Assembly: GCA_023267315.1 (NCBI GenBank)
Contig: JAHFNN010000013.1
Span: 1-15,772 of the forward strand
DNA from: Candidatus Nomurabacteria bacterium
Lineage (GTDB): Bacteria; Patescibacteriota; Minisyncoccia; Phycocordibacterales; UBA9973
Direction of reading: 5' to 3'
DNA: 15,772 nt
Each line of letters begins with the position of its first letter. Within the stretch, counting starts at the first letter, position 1. Under the pieces are notes generated by a model. It saw only the letters and a program-made list of their open reading frames with translations, did not search any database and was not told the DNA's origin. Of this stretch, positions 1-6,311 are shown one piece after another. A program made the translations under genes and the position numbers.

Positions 1-202
1 CCGAGAAATCATATTCAAGAATTTTTTGAAGGCGATGGATTTCGTTATTCGTGTCGCTCAAATCGCCGAAGAGGAAGGACATCACCCCGATATTCATATT
101 CATTACAATAAGGTTCAGTTTGAACTTTGGACTCATTTCATTGGCGGACTCTCAGAAAATGATTTCATTGTAGCGGCAAAAATAGACTCACTACGTGCAT
201 AA
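1..202 (+). CDS. pterin-4a-carbinolamine dehydratase (3' part)
   Basis: The 5' end lies outside the window, and the first complete codon begins at base 2. The visible 66 residues carry the family signature: His-His-Pro (residues 27-29 of the visible part), then five residues, Tyr, nine residues, His, eight residues, Asp. This matches the PCD/DCoH active-site pattern, including the 'TH-x-x-GL-x-x-x-D' end. The enzyme dehydrates 4a-hydroxytetrahydropterin, which normally recycles the cofactor of aromatic amino-acid hydroxylases. Small genomes often carry it with no hydroxylase, so its real substrate here is unknown. The stop is TAA at 200-202. A hairpin with a short T run follows at 241-265 and could end this transcript. 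Confidence 0.9.
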   Translation, partial: REIIFKNFLKAMDFVIRVAQIAEEEGHHPDIHIHYNKVQFELWTHFIGGLSENDFIVAAKIDSLRA

Positions 203-224
203 TCTGGTAAAAAAAGCATAAATT

Positions 225-233
225 TGTTATAAC
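225..233 (+). promoter_or_regulatory. extended -10 promoter for tRNA-His
   Basis: TGT-TATAAC (225-233) is an extended -10 element. No good -35 is visible. Transcription would start near 240, so the hairpin at 241-261 would form the very 5' end of the tRNA precursor. This is sequence inference only. Confidence 0.45.
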
Positions 234-240
234 AAGAGGG

Positions 241-265
241 CTTGAGGGGTTGACCCTCAAGTTTT
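241..265 (+). terminator. 8-bp hairpin with short T run
   Basis: CTTGAGGG (241-248) pairs perfectly with CCCTCAAG (254-261) around loop GTTGA, and TTTT follows. It may terminate the upstream dehydratase gene. Because a -10 box lies just before it, it may instead be a 5' hairpin on the tRNA-His precursor. The T run is short, so terminator strength is doubtful. Confidence 0.5.
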
Positions 266-269
266 ACAT

Positions 270-342
270 GGGGCTTATGGTGTAACGGTTAACACTGAGG
301 TTTGTGGAACCTTCGATCTGGGTTCGATTCCCAGTAAGCCCC
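270..342 (+). tRNA. tRNA-His (anticodon GTG)
   Basis: A full cloverleaf can be drawn. The acceptor stem is 271-277 with 335-341, the D stem 280-283 with 292-295, the anticodon stem 297-301 with 309-313 (one G-T pair), and the T stem 318-322 with 330-334. The T loop is TTCGATT. The anticodon loop 302-308 places GTG at 304-306. G at 270 faces C at 342, giving the G-1:C73 pair that identifies histidine tRNA. The bases after C73 are CAC, so the CCA tail is not fully encoded and must be added by a nucleotidyltransferase. Confidence 0.97.
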
Positions 343-346
343 CACA

Positions 347-380
347 AGCAAAAAATACCCCGATTGGGGTATTTTTTGCT
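347..380 (+). terminator. Rho-independent terminator after tRNA-His
   Basis: A 15-bp perfect stem (347-361 with 366-380) has a 4-nt GATT loop and a CCCC/GGGG core flanked by six As and six Ts. The symmetry would let it work on either strand. It begins five bases after the tRNA's last base. Confidence 0.93.
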
Positions 381-402
381 GTGAGGTTTTGTGTGGCAAT
401 TT

Positions 403-411
403 TGTTATAAT
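403..411 (+). promoter_or_regulatory. extended -10 promoter, leaderless start
   Basis: TGT-TATAAT (403-411) is a consensus extended -10. The ATG at 419 begins 7 nt after it, which is where transcription should start, so the mRNA is predicted to be leaderless. No clear -35 is visible. Confidence 0.65.
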
Positions 412-418
412 TTGAATC

Positions 419-1294
419 ATGGAATTCAAACCCGAACAATTTTCTAATAAAATCATGCAGTCACAAGAAGCGCGGAAAAAACTCGAGGGACTTTATTCCG
501 TGTGGCGTGGGGGTGATATTTCAATTATCCTGGATCAGGTTATTCCAGCAAAAACTTTGATTAAAAATGTGCCGATTCTTATTACAAAAGAGCAACTACC
601 TCCAATACCAATGAATCGGGGAGCTCTTGGTATTTTATCTCACTCAGTTCGTAGTTTTTTTGCACAGTCTGGTATTGATATTAAATTTTCAGCGTACGAT
701 ATATCTGAAGAAGAGATGAAGAAGATTGAAAAAGGTGAACCGGCTATCATTCCAATACATGTGTACAATAATGGGGAGCGGGGTGTCATGCTCCATGGTA
801 GAGTTATGAGATTTTTTTGGATGGATTTTACCAAAAGACTTCAGGGTGAAAAGTTAAGAGAAGCTATGGGGACCAAGGTTTCTATCACGGGGAAAGAAGG
901 AGTAGATTGGGTCCTCGATGATGTTCCAGAAATGATGGACGATGTTCAAAAAGATGCCTACAAGCAGGTTGATATAAAAATAAATCTCACGGATAAGAAA
1001 TATTATATTCCGCAATCACCTGAGCCAGTGAATATTAATAGCCGCAAGGACCTTTCGGCGGTGCATGTTCCGATTCCAAAAGAACTTGAAGATAAACTTG
1101 ATTTCAAAATTGGTGAGACGCCGTATATCGAACTTAGCGATAATGTCATGGGTGTGATTGAAACAGGCGGATATGATGGCGGGTCACGACATATTGCGTC
1201 GCCACTTATAGATCCAGGATTTTCTGGCCCAATCAGAACTGAGATAACGGGTGAGCAAAATTTCATTCATCTGTCTATATTTCCAATAGAATAA
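419..1294 (+). CDS. dCTP deaminase/dUTPase-fold protein, divergent
   Basis: The protein has 291 residues and no membrane segment. Near the C-terminus, residues 258-275 read His-Ile-Ala-Ser-Pro-Leu-Ile-Asp-Pro-Gly-Phe-Ser-Gly-Pro-Ile-Arg-Thr-Glu. This resembles the core strand motif of dCTP deaminases and trimeric dUTPases (Ile-Asp-Pro-Gly-Phe-x-Gly), with Glu275 where the catalytic Glu of dCTP deaminase sits. The usual Ser/Arg-rich loop before this motif (normally G-R-S-S-x-x-R) is shortened to Gly-Gly-Ser-Arg (254-257), so activity is uncertain. The protein also stops soon after the core strand. The first 200 residues are not recognised. By family it would act on pyrimidine deoxynucleotides, limiting dUTP or making dUMP. 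It could also be a non-catalytic relative. It is transcribed alone from its own promoter, and no RBS is seen. Confidence 0.6.
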   Translation: MEFKPEQFSNKIMQSQEARKKLEGLYSVWRGGDISIILDQVIPAKTLIKNVPILITKEQLPPIPMNRGALGILSHSVRSFFAQSGIDIKFSAYDISEEEMKKIEKGEPAIIPIHVYNNGERGVMLHGRVMRFFWMDFTKRLQGEKLREAMGTKVSITGKEGVDWVLDDVPEMMDDVQKDAYKQVDIKINLTDKKYYIPQSPEPVNINSRKDLSAVHVPIPKELEDKLDFKIGETPYIELSDNVMGVIETGGYDGGSRHIASPLIDPGFSGPIRTEITGEQNFIHLSIFPIE

Positions 1295-1312
1295 AAGCAA
1301 GGTTGACGTCTC

Positions 1313-1321
1313 TGGTATACT
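1313..1321 (+). promoter_or_regulatory. extended -10 promoter of msrAB
   Basis: TGG-TATACT (1313-1321) is followed after 6 nt by the msrA ATG at 1328, so the mRNA is predicted to be leaderless. It lies in the 33-nt gap after the preceding gene. Confidence 0.6.
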
Positions 1322-1327
1322 ATAAGT

Positions 1328-1873
1328 ATGAGTAAAGAAGTAGCAGTATTTGGCGGAGGATGTTTTTGGTGTACTGAAGCGGTGTTTAAAATGATGCGCG
1401 GGGTTTCTTCGGTATTGCCGGGGTACGCTGGTGGCACGACAAAAAATCCTACATATGAACAAGTGTGTTCGGGTAACACTGGCCATGCTGAGGTGGTCCG
1501 TATCGAATACGATCCGGAAAAACTAGCTTACAAGAGTTTGCTCACGGTATTTTTTGGAAGCCACGATCCGACAACATTGAATCGACAAGGGAATGATATC
1601 GGGACACAGTACCGATCAGTCGTTTTTTATACAACGGAAAAACAAAAAGCAGATGCAGAAGAATTTATTAAAGAGATTAATGAATCAAATAGTGCAGGTG
1701 TATCAGTAGTAACTACAGTAGAACCGCTTACTGAATTTTTTGAAGCTGAAGAGTACCATAAGGATTACTTTAATCGTAATAAAAACGCGGGGTACTGTCA
1801 GGTCATTATCAATCCAAAATTAGAAAAAGTTCAGAAACAATTTGCAGATTTATTAGAAACAATAGAAAAATAA
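1328..1873 (+). CDS. msrA: peptide-methionine (S)-S-oxide reductase MsrA
   Basis: The enzyme reduces the S-epimer of methionine sulfoxide in proteins and free methionine. Gly-Cys-Phe-Trp-Cys (11-15) holds the catalytic Cys12. Gly-Tyr-Ala-Gly-Gly (32-36), Thr-Gly-His-Ala-Glu (51-55), Gly-Thr-Gln-Tyr-Arg-Ser (92-97) and Glu-Glu-Tyr-His-Lys-Asp-Tyr (141-147) are the usual conserved blocks. Cys157 in Gly-Tyr-Cys is the likely resolving cysteine regenerated by thioredoxin. The 181-residue length is normal, and no signal peptide is present, so it is cytoplasmic. It is separated from msrB by a single base, so the two are co-transcribed and probably translationally coupled. The start is fixed by the -10 box just upstream. 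Confidence 0.98.
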   Translation: MSKEVAVFGGGCFWCTEAVFKMMRGVSSVLPGYAGGTTKNPTYEQVCSGNTGHAEVVRIEYDPEKLAYKSLLTVFFGSHDPTTLNRQGNDIGTQYRSVVFYTTEKQKADAEEFIKEINESNSAGVSVVTTVEPLTEFFEAEEYHKDYFNRNKNAGYCQVIINPKLEKVQKQFADLLETIEK

Positions 1874-1874
1874 T

Positions 1875-2264
1875 ATGGATATAAATGAAGAAGAATTAAA
1901 GAAGAAGCTTACACCAGAGGAGTATGCGGTATTGCGACAAAAAGGAACAGAGACGCCTGGAACAGGGAAGTATCTTAACGAAAAGCGTGAAGGTATGTAT
2001 CTGTGTAAAGTGTGTGGTAATACACTCTTTGCATCAGATGCAAAATTTGATTCTGGTACTGGCTGGCCATCATTTGACCAAGCGCTACCAGGTGCGACAA
2101 AACTTATTGAAGATGTAAGTCATGGTATGAGCCGCACGGAAGTAGTATGTGCAAAATGTGGCTCACATCTTGGACATGTATTTGATGATGGCCCCACTGG
2201 AACAGGAAAGCGGTATTGTATGAACTCCGTTTGTCTCGATCTAGAAGAGAAAAAAAGTGAATAA
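1875..2264 (+). CDS. msrB: peptide-methionine (R)-S-oxide reductase MsrB
   Basis: The enzyme reduces the R-epimer of protein methionine sulfoxide, complementing MsrA. Two CxxC pairs (Cys44/Cys47 and Cys92/Cys95) form the structural zinc site. Gly-Thr-Gly-Trp-Pro-Ser-Phe (61-67), Gly-Ser-His-Leu-Gly-His-Val-Phe (96-103) and Arg-Tyr-Cys-Met-Asn-Ser (113-118) are family blocks, with Cys115 the catalytic residue. Cys120 sits five residues later, where many homologues have Ser or Ala, and could act as an extra resolving cysteine. Length is 129 residues, which is normal, and there is no signal peptide. It is the second gene of the msrAB operon. Its stop codon overlaps the terminator stem. Confidence 0.97.
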   Translation: MDINEEELKKKLTPEEYAVLRQKGTETPGTGKYLNEKREGMYLCKVCGNTLFASDAKFDSGTGWPSFDQALPGATKLIEDVSHGMSRTEVVCAKCGSHLGHVFDDGPTGTGKRYCMNSVCLDLEEKKSE

Positions 2265-2302
2265 TAATAAAAACTCCCGCTTTGGCGGGAGTTTTTATTA
2301 TT
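2263..2302. terminator. bidirectional terminator between msrB and permease gene
   Basis: An 18-bp perfect stem (2263-2280 with 2285-2302) has loop TTTG, a GC core (CTCCCGC/GCGGGAG) and A/T arms. It overlaps the stop codons of both converging genes (msrB at 2262-2264, permease at 2298-2300) and should terminate both strands. Confidence 0.95.
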
Positions 2303-3326
2303 CTGATTTCTTTAAAATTATTTTTGGATACAAGCTCAGGAGTGAAAAGAGGAATGCGGCAGCGAGTGGTCCGATTAAGAATCCAATTGGTCCAAACAGC
2401 GCCATTCCGCCCAAAATACTCAAGAGGATGATATACGGATGTATATTATTACCACGATGCATGAGCTGGGGTGCAACAAGATTGTAAATCAGATTTACGG
2501 TAAGCACACTCCAAACGATAAGACCGATAGAAAGTGCCGTACCACTATTTAAGAATAGATACCCTGCGGCTGGAAGAATAACGAGCCATGGTCCGATAAA
2601 GGGGATCGGAGATGCTACCGCGACTACTGCGCCCCAGAAGACTGGATTTGGCACACCAAAGAGCCAGAAGCCTAATCCTGCTGCAATACCTTGAATAAGC
2701 GCTACGATAATCGTACCCTTCATAACAGAACTCATAACACCACCCATTTCATCCGCAATACGTTTCTTGTCTTCAGTAGCCAGTGGAACGAGCCCGAAAA
2801 TCTTATGCATAATACCTTCACCATCTCGCAAGAAATAGAAGAGTCCTAAAAGGGCAAGAAAGAGGGTGAGTACTGTCTGCCCAATTCCAGAGAAAACGGA
2901 TCCAATATTTCCGGTGACCCATGAAAGCCCTTGGCGGATTGAGTCACTGAAATTAAATGCTGATTGAGAAAGATGGAGGCTTGGAAAATTTGAATTGAGA
3001 GTGTTCATAATCGAATTTCCAATATCACTTCCACCTTGAAGTGAGAGTGATGAGTACATTGAACTTGCTTCACCAATCATTTTAATTCCAAAGAAGGTGA
3101 GTGGGATAAATACAATAAGTACAACCAAGAGAACTATGAAAAGTGCCGAGAATGTTCCGCTGTGCAATGCCTTCTTCAGTCTTTGATACAGTGGTTCAAA
3201 GACGAGTGTTAAACTTACGGCGAGCGCAAGCACAGAGAGGTAGGGAAGTAGTACAAGGCACAGTAGCACAACAGCAAATGCCATCACGATTATAAAAAAA
3301 GTAGTTTCAAGTCGTTTTGTATCCAT
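2298..3326 (-). CDS. AI-2E (PerM/YdiK/TqsA) family permease
   Basis: This is a polytopic inner-membrane protein of 342 residues in the usual AI-2E family arrangement. A hydrophobic N-terminal pair of helices is followed by a basic stretch (Leu-Tyr-Gln-Arg-Leu-Lys-Lys) and another helix. A Ser/Asn-rich soluble loop comes next, then a cluster of C-terminal helices with the family-typical Pro-Ile-Pro-Phe-Ile-Gly-Pro-Trp region and Gly-Pro-Ile-Gly-Phe-Leu-Ile-Gly-Pro near the end. Family members export small molecules or exchange ions, and the substrate cannot be read from sequence. A GTG at 3332 is in frame, but the -10 box at 3339-3334 puts the transcription start at about the ATG at 3326, so that start is preferred. 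Single-gene unit. Confidence 0.9.
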   Translation of the reverse strand: MDTKRLETTFFIIVMAFAVVLLCLVLLPYLSVLALAVSLTLVFEPLYQRLKKALHSGTFSALFIVLLVVLIVFIPLTFFGIKMIGEASSMYSSLSLQGGSDIGNSIMNTLNSNFPSLHLSQSAFNFSDSIRQGLSWVTGNIGSVFSGIGQTVLTLFLALLGLFYFLRDGEGIMHKIFGLVPLATEDKKRIADEMGGVMSSVMKGTIIVALIQGIAAGLGFWLFGVPNPVFWGAVVAVASPIPFIGPWLVILPAAGYLFLNSGTALSIGLIVWSVLTVNLIYNLVAPQLMHRGNNIHPYIILLSILGGMALFGPIGFLIGPLAAAFLFSLLSLYPKIILKKSE

Positions 3327-3333
3327 ATCCACA

Positions 3334-3362
3334 AGTATACCCCGTGAGATTTTGAATGCAAA
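3334..3362 (-). promoter_or_regulatory. promoter of the permease gene
   Basis: On the minus strand, TTTGCA (3362-3357), a 17-nt spacer and TATACT (3339-3334), with the ATG at 3326 starting 7 nt later. The spacer end and -10 read CTCACGGGGTATACT. Nearly the same string precedes the metallophosphoesterase gene and recurs in opposite orientation at 3431-3444. Confidence 0.6.
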
Positions 3363-3444
3363 ATTATTTTTTTAATATACATGTACTAAAAAAATGCAAA
3401 GAATTTTCCTATTCTTGCAGTTTTACCTATCTCATGGGGTATAC
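3335..3444. repeat. inverted repeat GTATACCCCGTGAGAT / ATCTCATGGGGTATAC
   Basis: The 16-nt arms at 3335-3350 and 3429-3444 are reverse complements with one mismatch, 78 nt apart. The left arm covers the -10 of the permease promoter. The right arm contains a possible plus-strand -10 (TATACA, 3440-3445). The pair may be an operator for one regulator or two promoters of the same class. Confidence 0.55.
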
Positions 3445-3475
3445 AATATTGTGGTTATAGAAGAAATTATACTGG

Positions 3476-3504
3476 TTGGCTTTTGGATGTAGTCGTACTA
3501 TAAT
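3476..3504 (+). promoter_or_regulatory. promoter of dsbBA
   Basis: TTGGCT (3476-3481), a 17-nt spacer and TATAAT (3499-3504). The dsbB ATG at 3511 begins 6 nt after the -10, so the mRNA should be leaderless. Confidence 0.75.
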
Positions 3505-3510
3505 CCTCGT

Positions 3511-3936
3511 ATGCAAAGTTTTATAAAAAAATACAGTTTATATGGTGCCTGGGGGGTGGCACTCCTTGCGACCTTCGGAAGTCTCTTTTTTAGCGAAGTG
3601 CTTCATTTTCAGCCGTGTGTCCTATGTTGGTATCAGCGTATCTTCATATATCCGTTAGTTGTCATTCTTGCCATTGCGATTATGAAGAAAGATACTCTCG
3701 TACATCAGTATGCATTACCACTGGTATACATTGGCACGGTTATTTCAATATTTCAGAATCTCCTTTACTACAAAGTAATTCCTGAGGCTCTTGCCCCATG
3801 TACTGCAGGTGTCTCATGCACAACACAATACATACACTGGCTTGGATTTATCTCTATACCACTTTTGTCCCTTATTAGTTTTATTAGCATTGGATTACTA
3901 TTAATTGTGTATAAAAAACAACATGAAATTAAGTAA
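3511..3936 (+). CDS. dsbB: disulfide bond formation protein DsbB/BdbC
   Basis: This inner-membrane quinone reductase reoxidises DsbA. The 141-residue protein has four hydrophobic helices. The first Cys pair, Cys36-Val-Leu-Cys39 followed by Trp-Tyr-Gln-Arg, is the family signature and the quinone-facing site. The second pair, Cys97 and Cys103, lies in the second outer loop, as in BdbC-type members, and takes electrons from DsbA. The gene overlaps dsbA by 14 nt, so the two form one operon with likely translational coupling. Start ATG 3511 is fixed by the promoter immediately upstream. Confidence 0.95.
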   Translation: MQSFIKKYSLYGAWGVALLATFGSLFFSEVLHFQPCVLCWYQRIFIYPLVVILAIAIMKKDTLVHQYALPLVYIGTVISIFQNLLYYKVIPEALAPCTAGVSCTTQYIHWLGFISIPLLSLISFISIGLLLIVYKKQHEIK

Positions 3937-4579
3937 AGAAACCATCATTATCAGTGTTATCGGAATCATATTTGTTATCGGTATGGGGCTTTTAATTTGG
4001 AAGAGTCCAGGTGTCGTAGATAATTCGCAACCGAAAGATCCTGCAATTTTAGTTCGTGACAATAGTCACATGACCGGAGTGAAAGGTGCGAAGGTGACCG
4101 TGGTTGAATTTGGAGACTATCAATGTCCTGCATGTGGAGCAGCGAGTCCTGCAATAAATGCAGTTATTGCAAAATATAAATCAAATCCTGATTTTAATTT
4201 TGTGTTCAGAAATTTCCCGCTTCCACAGCACGGAAATGCGCAGGTGGCAGCAGAAGCAGCAGAAGCAGCTGGCGCTCAAGGGAAATACTGGGAAATGAAT
4301 GAAATACTCTACGCACATCAGAGTGAATGGGAAAATAGCACAACTCCAATTGATCTCTTTGCTGGATATGCAGGAAAGATCAGTGGTATTGATGTCGAAA
4401 AATTCAAAGCAGATGTCACTGCAAATAAATATAATGATTTCATACAATCAGACATGGCTGATGGAAATACATTAGGTATCGATCACACCCCATCAATATT
4501 CCTACAAGGGAAAGAAATGAAAGATGTGAGTGAGCAGGGAATGGAGTCACTTATTGATCCGTTACTCGCAGCAAAGTAA
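3923..4579 (+). CDS. dsbA: DsbA-like thiol:disulfide oxidoreductase, membrane-anchored
   Basis: This thioredoxin-fold oxidase acts outside the membrane and introduces disulfides into exported proteins. Residues 7-26 form an uncleaved-looking N-terminal membrane anchor. Glu-Phe-Gly-Asp-Tyr-Gln-Cys-Pro-Ala-Cys (62-71) is the active site (CPAC), and Thr189-Pro190 is the cis-proline loop. The fold is of the thioredoxin_4 type, with a helical insert between them. Length is 218 residues. A longer in-frame reading from TTG at 3905 is possible, but ATG 3923 gives a clean anchor and overlaps dsbB by only 14 nt. A strong terminator follows. The neighbouring Cys-rich secreted protein is a plausible substrate. 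Confidence 0.95.
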   Translation: MKLSKETIIISVIGIIFVIGMGLLIWKSPGVVDNSQPKDPAILVRDNSHMTGVKGAKVTVVEFGDYQCPACGAASPAINAVIAKYKSNPDFNFVFRNFPLPQHGNAQVAAEAAEAAGAQGKYWEMNEILYAHQSEWENSTTPIDLFAGYAGKISGIDVEKFKADVTANKYNDFIQSDMADGNTLGIDHTPSIFLQGKEMKDVSEQGMESLIDPLLAAK

Positions 4580-4593
4580 ATAGTAAATACTAC

Positions 4594-4628
4594 ACAGAAA
4601 ACCCCGACATATTGTCGGGGTTTTCTGT
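4594..4628 (+). terminator. Rho-independent terminator of dsbBA
   Basis: A 15-bp perfect stem (4594-4608 with 4614-4628) has loop ATATT and a CCCCGAC/GTCGGGG core followed by TTTTCTGT. It lies 14 nt after the dsbA stop codon. Confidence 0.93.
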
Positions 4629-4654
4629 ACATGGATATGTCTCTGCAGTAAAAT
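4626..4654 (+). promoter_or_regulatory. possible promoter of the Cys-rich secreted gene
   Basis: TGTACA (4626-4631), a 17-nt spacer and TAAAAT (4649-4654), giving a leader of about 30 nt before ATG 4694. An alternative -10 is TATATT at 4654-4659. No Shine-Dalgarno is present. The Bacteroidota -7 box (TAnnTTTG) is not evident. Confidence 0.35.
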
Positions 4655-4693
4655 ATATTTTAAATAGTTTTTTCAAAACAAAAACCTACACTC

Positions 4694-6253
4694 ATGAAAA
4701 AGATTTTACGTTACAGCATAATTCTTGCTGTGCTTTTGATTGTACTCTCTGCAAATGAGATCAATGAAAAAATAAATTTCTCAGAGCAGTATCACTCACT
4801 GAGTACGAATGCAAATCAGGACATTGTTCGGCCACTGACAAAACATCTGCTTCCTGATGTTTGCGCATGTACCGTCTCTGCAACAAATGATAATTGTACA
4901 GATGCAATTGTGGTTGTTGTGGGAGCTGGGTCAAGTTTCTATACGACATGCAATGCAACTGTCGCTGAGAGTACTGATTGCGGATATGGAACAATCACCC
5001 AGACGGTATGGTTTAAATTTGTGGCAACAGCTACCACGCTGATGGTGGGTATCGATCAGAATCCGGCCACAGGAGGTACGAATGGATGTTATATGTCGTC
5101 TGCGGTATGGAAGGGTGGGCCAGGTGGTACGTGCCCAACTTCATCGTGTGATGTCATTGATTGTCAGTCTGCATTAAACGGGACAGATCGCCAGGAGTAT
5201 ATTCTTAAAAATCTCACTATCGGCAATACGTACTACATTCAAGTTATGTATACAGGTGGTGGTCTCTGTGGCTCAAATGCATCATTTGCGCTTTGGGTTG
5301 GCACGACGTTTCCGACATGGCCCACAAATCCGGCCTCTCTTAGCAGGTGTGATTCTGTTTCAGGCACTGCATATGTATTTGGTCACACACCGACAATTAC
5401 TGAGGTTGTCGATAGTTGCACACATTACCCATTTCCATTAAATGCTGATTCGGTAAATAAGGTATTTAAGGCGTGCTACTCATTTTTGACGAGAGATTTT
5501 AATGCGATTGCCATACAGAATGTTATCTCGAGTACCTGCAGTCCGGGGAATGTTGCATGGCTTGATTGGGAGATTTGGAATAGTAGCTGTACCAGTATGA
5601 TTGCGTGCGGAAAGTTACCAAATATGAATGTTAATTTACCTCAATGTTATATGTCGGGAATTCTGTGTTTGAGGTATGAATTGATCAACTGCACGTATTA
5701 CTGGGCTGCTCCATATATCAGCGCGGTAACTTCTGGATGTGGACTTCCAATCGAGCTACTTGATTTTAAAGTGGTGATAGAGGATGGAACGCACGTACAG
5801 GTGTCGTGGTCAACTGCATCTGAAATAAATAATGATGTATTTATTGTCGAACGGAGTATCGATGGAATACATTTTATTGCACTGACATATGTGAAAGGTC
5901 AGGGGACAACCAATTCAATTCATACATATGAAATTTTTGATAGCAATCCATTGCCTGGCGTGAGTTACTACCGATTATTACAGAAAGATTATGACGGAAA
6001 AATTTCAATATCAGCAATGGATCGTATTCGAATTAATGGATACTCGAATCTAATATATGAGAATGGTATTTTTCATCTAAAGGTTCACGAGAAGGGAATT
6101 GTACGCATGTATAATCTCTTAGGCGAGTGCGTTGATATAAAATATGCTGATGGCGGGAATATTTCTTTGGGTGAGTTTCTTCCTTCTGGTCTGTATATTA
6201 TCGAATATATTTCGGAGACAGGGACTGTTTTAAAAATGAAGTGCATTAAATAA
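4694..6253 (+). CDS. secreted Cys-rich protein, Bacteroidota/T9SS-substrate style
   Basis: The 519-residue protein begins with a Lys-Lys then hydrophobic signal segment (residues 1-20). Residues 55-205 and 210-349 look like two related Cys-rich beta domains, with 20 Cys between residues 57 and 349. The first contains the Asn-Asp-x-Cys-x-x-Ala-Ile, Val-Trp-Phe-Lys-Phe and Gly-Asn-Thr-Tyr-Tyr-Ile-Gln-Val motifs common in Bacteroidota surface proteins. Residues 351-445 form a fibronectin-III-like domain opening with Leu-Pro-Ile-Glu-Leu-Leu and containing Ser-Trp-Ser-Thr-Ala-Ser-Glu-Ile-Asn-Asn and Gly-Val-Ser-Tyr-Tyr-Arg-Leu, nearly diagnostic of type IX secretion (T9SS) substrates. Residues 450-519 resemble the T9SS type A sorting domain (Tyr-Asn-Leu-Leu-Gly-Glu, Leu-Pro-Ser-Gly-Leu-Tyr-Ile-Ile), though its opening Pro-Asn-Pro is missing. 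Function is unknown; adhesion or a surface role is inferred. It probably came by transfer from a Bacteroidota source. It is flanked by its own terminators and sits beside dsbBA, whose products could oxidise it. Confidence 0.75.
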   Translation: MKKILRYSIILAVLLIVLSANEINEKINFSEQYHSLSTNANQDIVRPLTKHLLPDVCACTVSATNDNCTDAIVVVVGAGSSFYTTCNATVAESTDCGYGTITQTVWFKFVATATTLMVGIDQNPATGGTNGCYMSSAVWKGGPGGTCPTSSCDVIDCQSALNGTDRQEYILKNLTIGNTYYIQVMYTGGGLCGSNASFALWVGTTFPTWPTNPASLSRCDSVSGTAYVFGHTPTITEVVDSCTHYPFPLNADSVNKVFKACYSFLTRDFNAIAIQNVISSTCSPGNVAWLDWEIWNSSCTSMIACGKLPNMNVNLPQCYMSGILCLRYELINCTYYWAAPYISAVTSGCGLPIELLDFKVVIEDGTHVQVSWSTASEINNDVFIVERSIDGIHFIALTYVKGQGTTNSIHTYEIFDSNPLPGVSYYRLLQKDYDGKISISAMDRIRINGYSNLIYENGIFHLKVHEKGIVRMYNLLGECVDIKYADGGNISLGEFLPSGLYIIEYISETGTVLKMKCIK

Positions 6254-6262
6254 TTTCAATGA

Positions 6263-6289
6263 AAAAAGGCGGTGCTAAACCGCCTTTTT
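6263..6289. terminator. terminator between converging genes
   Basis: An 11-bp stem (6263-6273 with 6279-6289) has a GGCGGT/ACCGCC core, an A5 arm and a T5 arm, then CTTTTT. It ends the Cys-rich gene and, read in reverse, lies just after the stop of the minus-strand gene at 6312. Confidence 0.9.
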
Positions 6290-6311
6290 CTTTTTGGAGT
6301 TACAGAATATT

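Noticed and set aside
1303..1308. TTGACG as a -35 box for msrA
   Set aside because: It is only 7 nt from the TATACT -10, so it cannot pair with it. The TGG extension explains the promoter better.
1184..1486. 100-codon minus-strand open frame across the end of the dCTP deaminase-like gene and the msrA start
   Set aside because: It overlaps two well-supported plus-strand genes, covers their terminator-free gap and promoter, and its translation shows no recognisable motif.
3905..3922. Upstream TTG start for dsbA adding six residues
   Set aside because: It is a rare start codon that deepens the overlap with dsbB. ATG 3923 gives a normal anchor.
4580..6300. Mobile element carrying the Bacteroidota-style gene
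   Set aside because: No transposase, integrase, terminal inverted repeat or direct repeat is visible at its borders, only terminators.
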